13,044 nt of DNA from NCBI GenBank assembly GCA_013298335.1, contig JAAFHI010000025.1:1-13044 (forward strand). Direction: 5' to 3'. The notes beneath the pieces were generated by a model. The model searched no databases, was not told the origin of the DNA, and saw only the letters and a program-made list of their open reading frames with translations. Source of the DNA: Actinomycetota bacterium (GTDB taxonomy: Bacteria > Acidobacteriota > Blastocatellia > Chloracidobacteriales > Chloracidobacteriaceae). Positions 11,510-13,044 of this stretch are shown piece after piece. The translations under genes were made by a program, and so were the position numbers. The stretch's first letter is position 1, and every line of letters begins with the position of its first letter.

Positions 11510-13044
11510 TCATTTCGGCGTCTCGGTCACGTTTCCGTGAATCGTCGGCTCGTTTTCCCCACCATCGTCGTCAGCGTCATCCTCGTCGTGGACGAGCAGT
11601 TTTTCGAGGTTCGTGGAACTCGTCGGCATGTCGTCGGGCCCCCACGTGGTGGTCGGTTCTTCGGCTTCGCGCAGGACTTCCGTCGGGAGTTGATCCACAT
11701 TCGCAATGGCCGTCCGGTCGGTGGTCGCCTGTTCCCCGTCATGCGTCGTCAACTCGTCGGGGTCAAGGGTTTCCTCGGTATCCGACGTACTCAGGGGATG
11801 GGCCGAACCGGCGGCGCTGCCTTCGACATTGCTCAATCGCGGCAGGATGTCGCGCAGCAGGTCCGCCATCTCGACCGCCGTCGGACGCTCCTCGGGTCGC
11901 CGGGCGAGCGCGCGCAGTACGATCGCTTCGAGTTCCAGCGGAACGTGCGGATTGAATGACGTGAGCAGCGGCGGCTTGCGGCTGAGTTTCGCGACGATGG
12001 CGGTCAGCGCCTGACTCTTGGCCGGAAACGGCGCGCGCCCGGCGAGCATTTCATAAAGCACGATGCCCACGCTGTAGACGTCGGTTTTCCCGTCGTACGG
12101 CTCGCCCTTCAACCGTTCGGGGGCCATGTAGGTCGGCGTTCCGATGATGACGCCGGTCGCCGTCAACTGGTGATTCGTTTCGGTCCGGTCCGCGCCGGTC
12201 AGTTTGGCGATCCCGAAATCCACCACCTTCACGACTTCCCCCTGCGCGGTGAAGTTGAGAAAGATGTTATCCGGCTTGATGTCGCGGTGAATGATGCCCA
12301 TCCGATGGGCTTCGGCGAGGGCATCGCAGACCGAGATCACGATTTCGGCGCAGCGCCGTTGCGACAGCCGCCGCCGCCTGAGTTCGCGCGTGAGCGTCCG
12401 CCCCTGCAAAAGTTCCATCGCGAGAAAGGCGATGCCTTCCTGCGAGATGCCGAAGTCGAGCACCGAAATGGCGTTCGGGTGATTCAGCTTCGAGGCCGAA
12501 ATGCCTTCCAGCTTGAACCGTTCGACGGCATCGGCGGAGTCGTTGCCCGGCGAGGGCTTGAACACCTTCACGGCAATGCTCCGGCTCAGGGTCAGATGCG
12601 TCGCCTTGAACACCGCGCCGAATCCGCCCGCGCCGATCTTTTCCTCAAGCCGGTACTTGCCGTCGAGCACCGTGCCGGGCAGCGCTTCGGCGAGGGCCGA
12701 GAAGATGCGGTCCGCGCGTTTCTGCGACGCGACGAGTTCTTCGTTCTTGCGGTTGAGTTCGCGGACCTTGCGGTCGAGTTCGGCATTGCGGGCCGCCAGT
12801 TCCGCCGCCGCCCGCGCCTCGATTTCAGCCGCGGCGGCTTTTGCCTGCGCGGCTTCGCGTTCGGCCTCGGCGGCCTTGACCGCAATTTCAGCGACATGTT
12901 TTTCGGCTTCGGCGGCATCGGCCTTCGCATGCGCGGCCTCGCGGGCCGATTCGGCGGCCCGGGTTTGAACCTCCGCTTTTTCGGCACGAAGGTGGGCCTC
13001 GCGCAACCGCCCGCGCGCCCGAACGCGGGTCGTCTCGAAACGGA
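11510..13044 (-). CDS. Coiled-coil Ser/Thr protein kinase (N-terminus beyond right edge)
   Basis: The frame is open from the stop (TGA, 11510-11512) to the right edge, giving at least 511 residues. A TTG at 13006 is not a credible start because coding sequence continues upstream of it. The visible N-terminal part (about 13006-12710) is an Ala/Glu/Lys/Arg-rich coiled coil. The kinase domain follows with all key elements: the glycine loop GAGGFG (12617-12634), the ATP-binding Lys in VKVFK (codon 12566-12568), HRD (12281-12289) within HRDIKPDN, DFG (12212-12220), and TYMAPE. After it, about 100 residues are acidic and Thr/Asp-rich (EETLDPDEL, HDEDDADDDGGENEP) with no membrane helix. It is thus a soluble Hanks-type kinase, predicted active, probably oligomerising through the coil. 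The substrate is unknown. It is convergent with maeB. Confidence 0.95.
   Translation of the reverse strand, partial: RFETTRVRARGRLREAHLRAEKAEVQTRAAESAREAAHAKADAAEAEKHVAEIAVKAAEAEREAAQAKAAAAEIEARAAAELAARNAELDRKVRELNRKNEELVASQKRADRIFSALAEALPGTVLDGKYRLEEKIGAGGFGAVFKATHLTLSRSIAVKVFKPSPGNDSADAVERFKLEGISASKLNHPNAISVLDFGISQEGIAFLAMELLQGRTLTRELRRRRLSQRRCAEIVISVCDALAEAHRMGIIHRDIKPDNIFLNFTAQGEVVKVVDFGIAKLTGADRTETNHQLTATGVIIGTPTYMAPERLKGEPYDGKTDVYSVGIVLYEMLAGRAPFPAKSQALTAIVAKLSRKPPLLTSFNPHVPLELEAIVLRALARRPEERPTAVEMADLLRDILPRLSNVEGSAAGSAHPLSTSDTEETLDPDELTTHDGEQATTDRTAIANVDQLPTEVLREAEEPTTTWGPDDMPTSSTNLEKLLVHDEDDADDDGGENEPTIHGNVTETPK

Noticed and set aside
13004..13006. TTG at 13006 as the start of the right-hand kinase
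   Set aside because: The frame stays open to the window edge with similar coiled-coil-like Arg/Glu composition and there is no ribosome site, so the true start is outside the window.
1..13044. tRNA, rRNA, insertion sequence, integrase or prophage genes
   Set aside because: I looked for these on both strands and saw no tRNA cloverleaf, rRNA stretch, transposase or integrase motif. The short-period cassettes are the only repeat-like elements supported.

Overview
The window is about 13 kb of GC-rich, gene-dense bacterial chromosome. Twelve protein genes can be supported. Two of them run off the window edges, and one 59-residue gene is easily missed. The lipoprotein signal peptide and Lnt point to a diderm (Gram-negative-type) bacterium. 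Two separate Hanks-type Ser/Thr kinases and heavy use of short-period intergenic repeats suggest a lineage such as PVC/Planctomycetota-like, Acidobacteriota-like or a related uncultured phylum. That placement is an inference; no rRNA or other phylogenetic marker was read.

Layout, left to right. (1) Positions 1-609, minus strand: N-terminal part of a Ser/Thr kinase, divergent from a lipoprotein with two YARHG domains (852-1700). The 242-bp gap between them carries a perfect 8-3-8 palindrome. (2) 1837-2583: a compact metal-response locus. It has a 20-bp operator palindrome, an SmtB/CzrA-type ArsR repressor with both known metal sites recognisable, and a 108-aa protein that is 22% histidine and built from a tandem duplication. 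(3) 2709-6979, plus strand: larB (nickel-pincer cofactor synthesis), a YqeY-like gene, a DUF3006 gene, purM and lnt, closely packed; purM and lnt overlap by one base. (4) 7055-8017: a SprT-like metalloprotease with its own good sigma70-type promoter, then a tiny Trm112-like zinc-ribbon gene. (5) 8103-8894, minus strand: a patatin-like lipase, divergent from maeB (9120-11405, malic enzyme fused to a PTA-like domain). (6) 11510 to the right edge, minus strand: a second Ser/Thr kinase with an N-terminal coiled coil and an acidic, Thr-rich tail, convergent with maeB across a hairpin terminator.

The most unusual thing here is a set of five short-period inverted-repeat cassettes, at 2582-2704, 3457-3568, 5385-5467, 8016-8094 and 8904-9050. 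Their sequences are unrelated, but they share an architecture: a left arm made of 7-bp or 8-bp tandem units, a short spacer, and a right arm that is the reverse complement of the left. In four of them the units of the two arms pair in phase; the fifth (8904-9050) is nested, with the heptamer array inside a 22-bp inverted repeat. They sit at gene borders. Three begin inside the stop codon of the upstream gene, two lie directly against a start codon that has no Shine-Dalgarno, and one lies inside the 5' end of lnt, where it is translated into an N-terminal extension. No transposase is visible. The second point of interest is the SmtB-like regulator, operator and His-rich protein unit, which looks like an analogue of the cyanobacterial smtB/smtA metallothionein system and lies directly upstream of larB.
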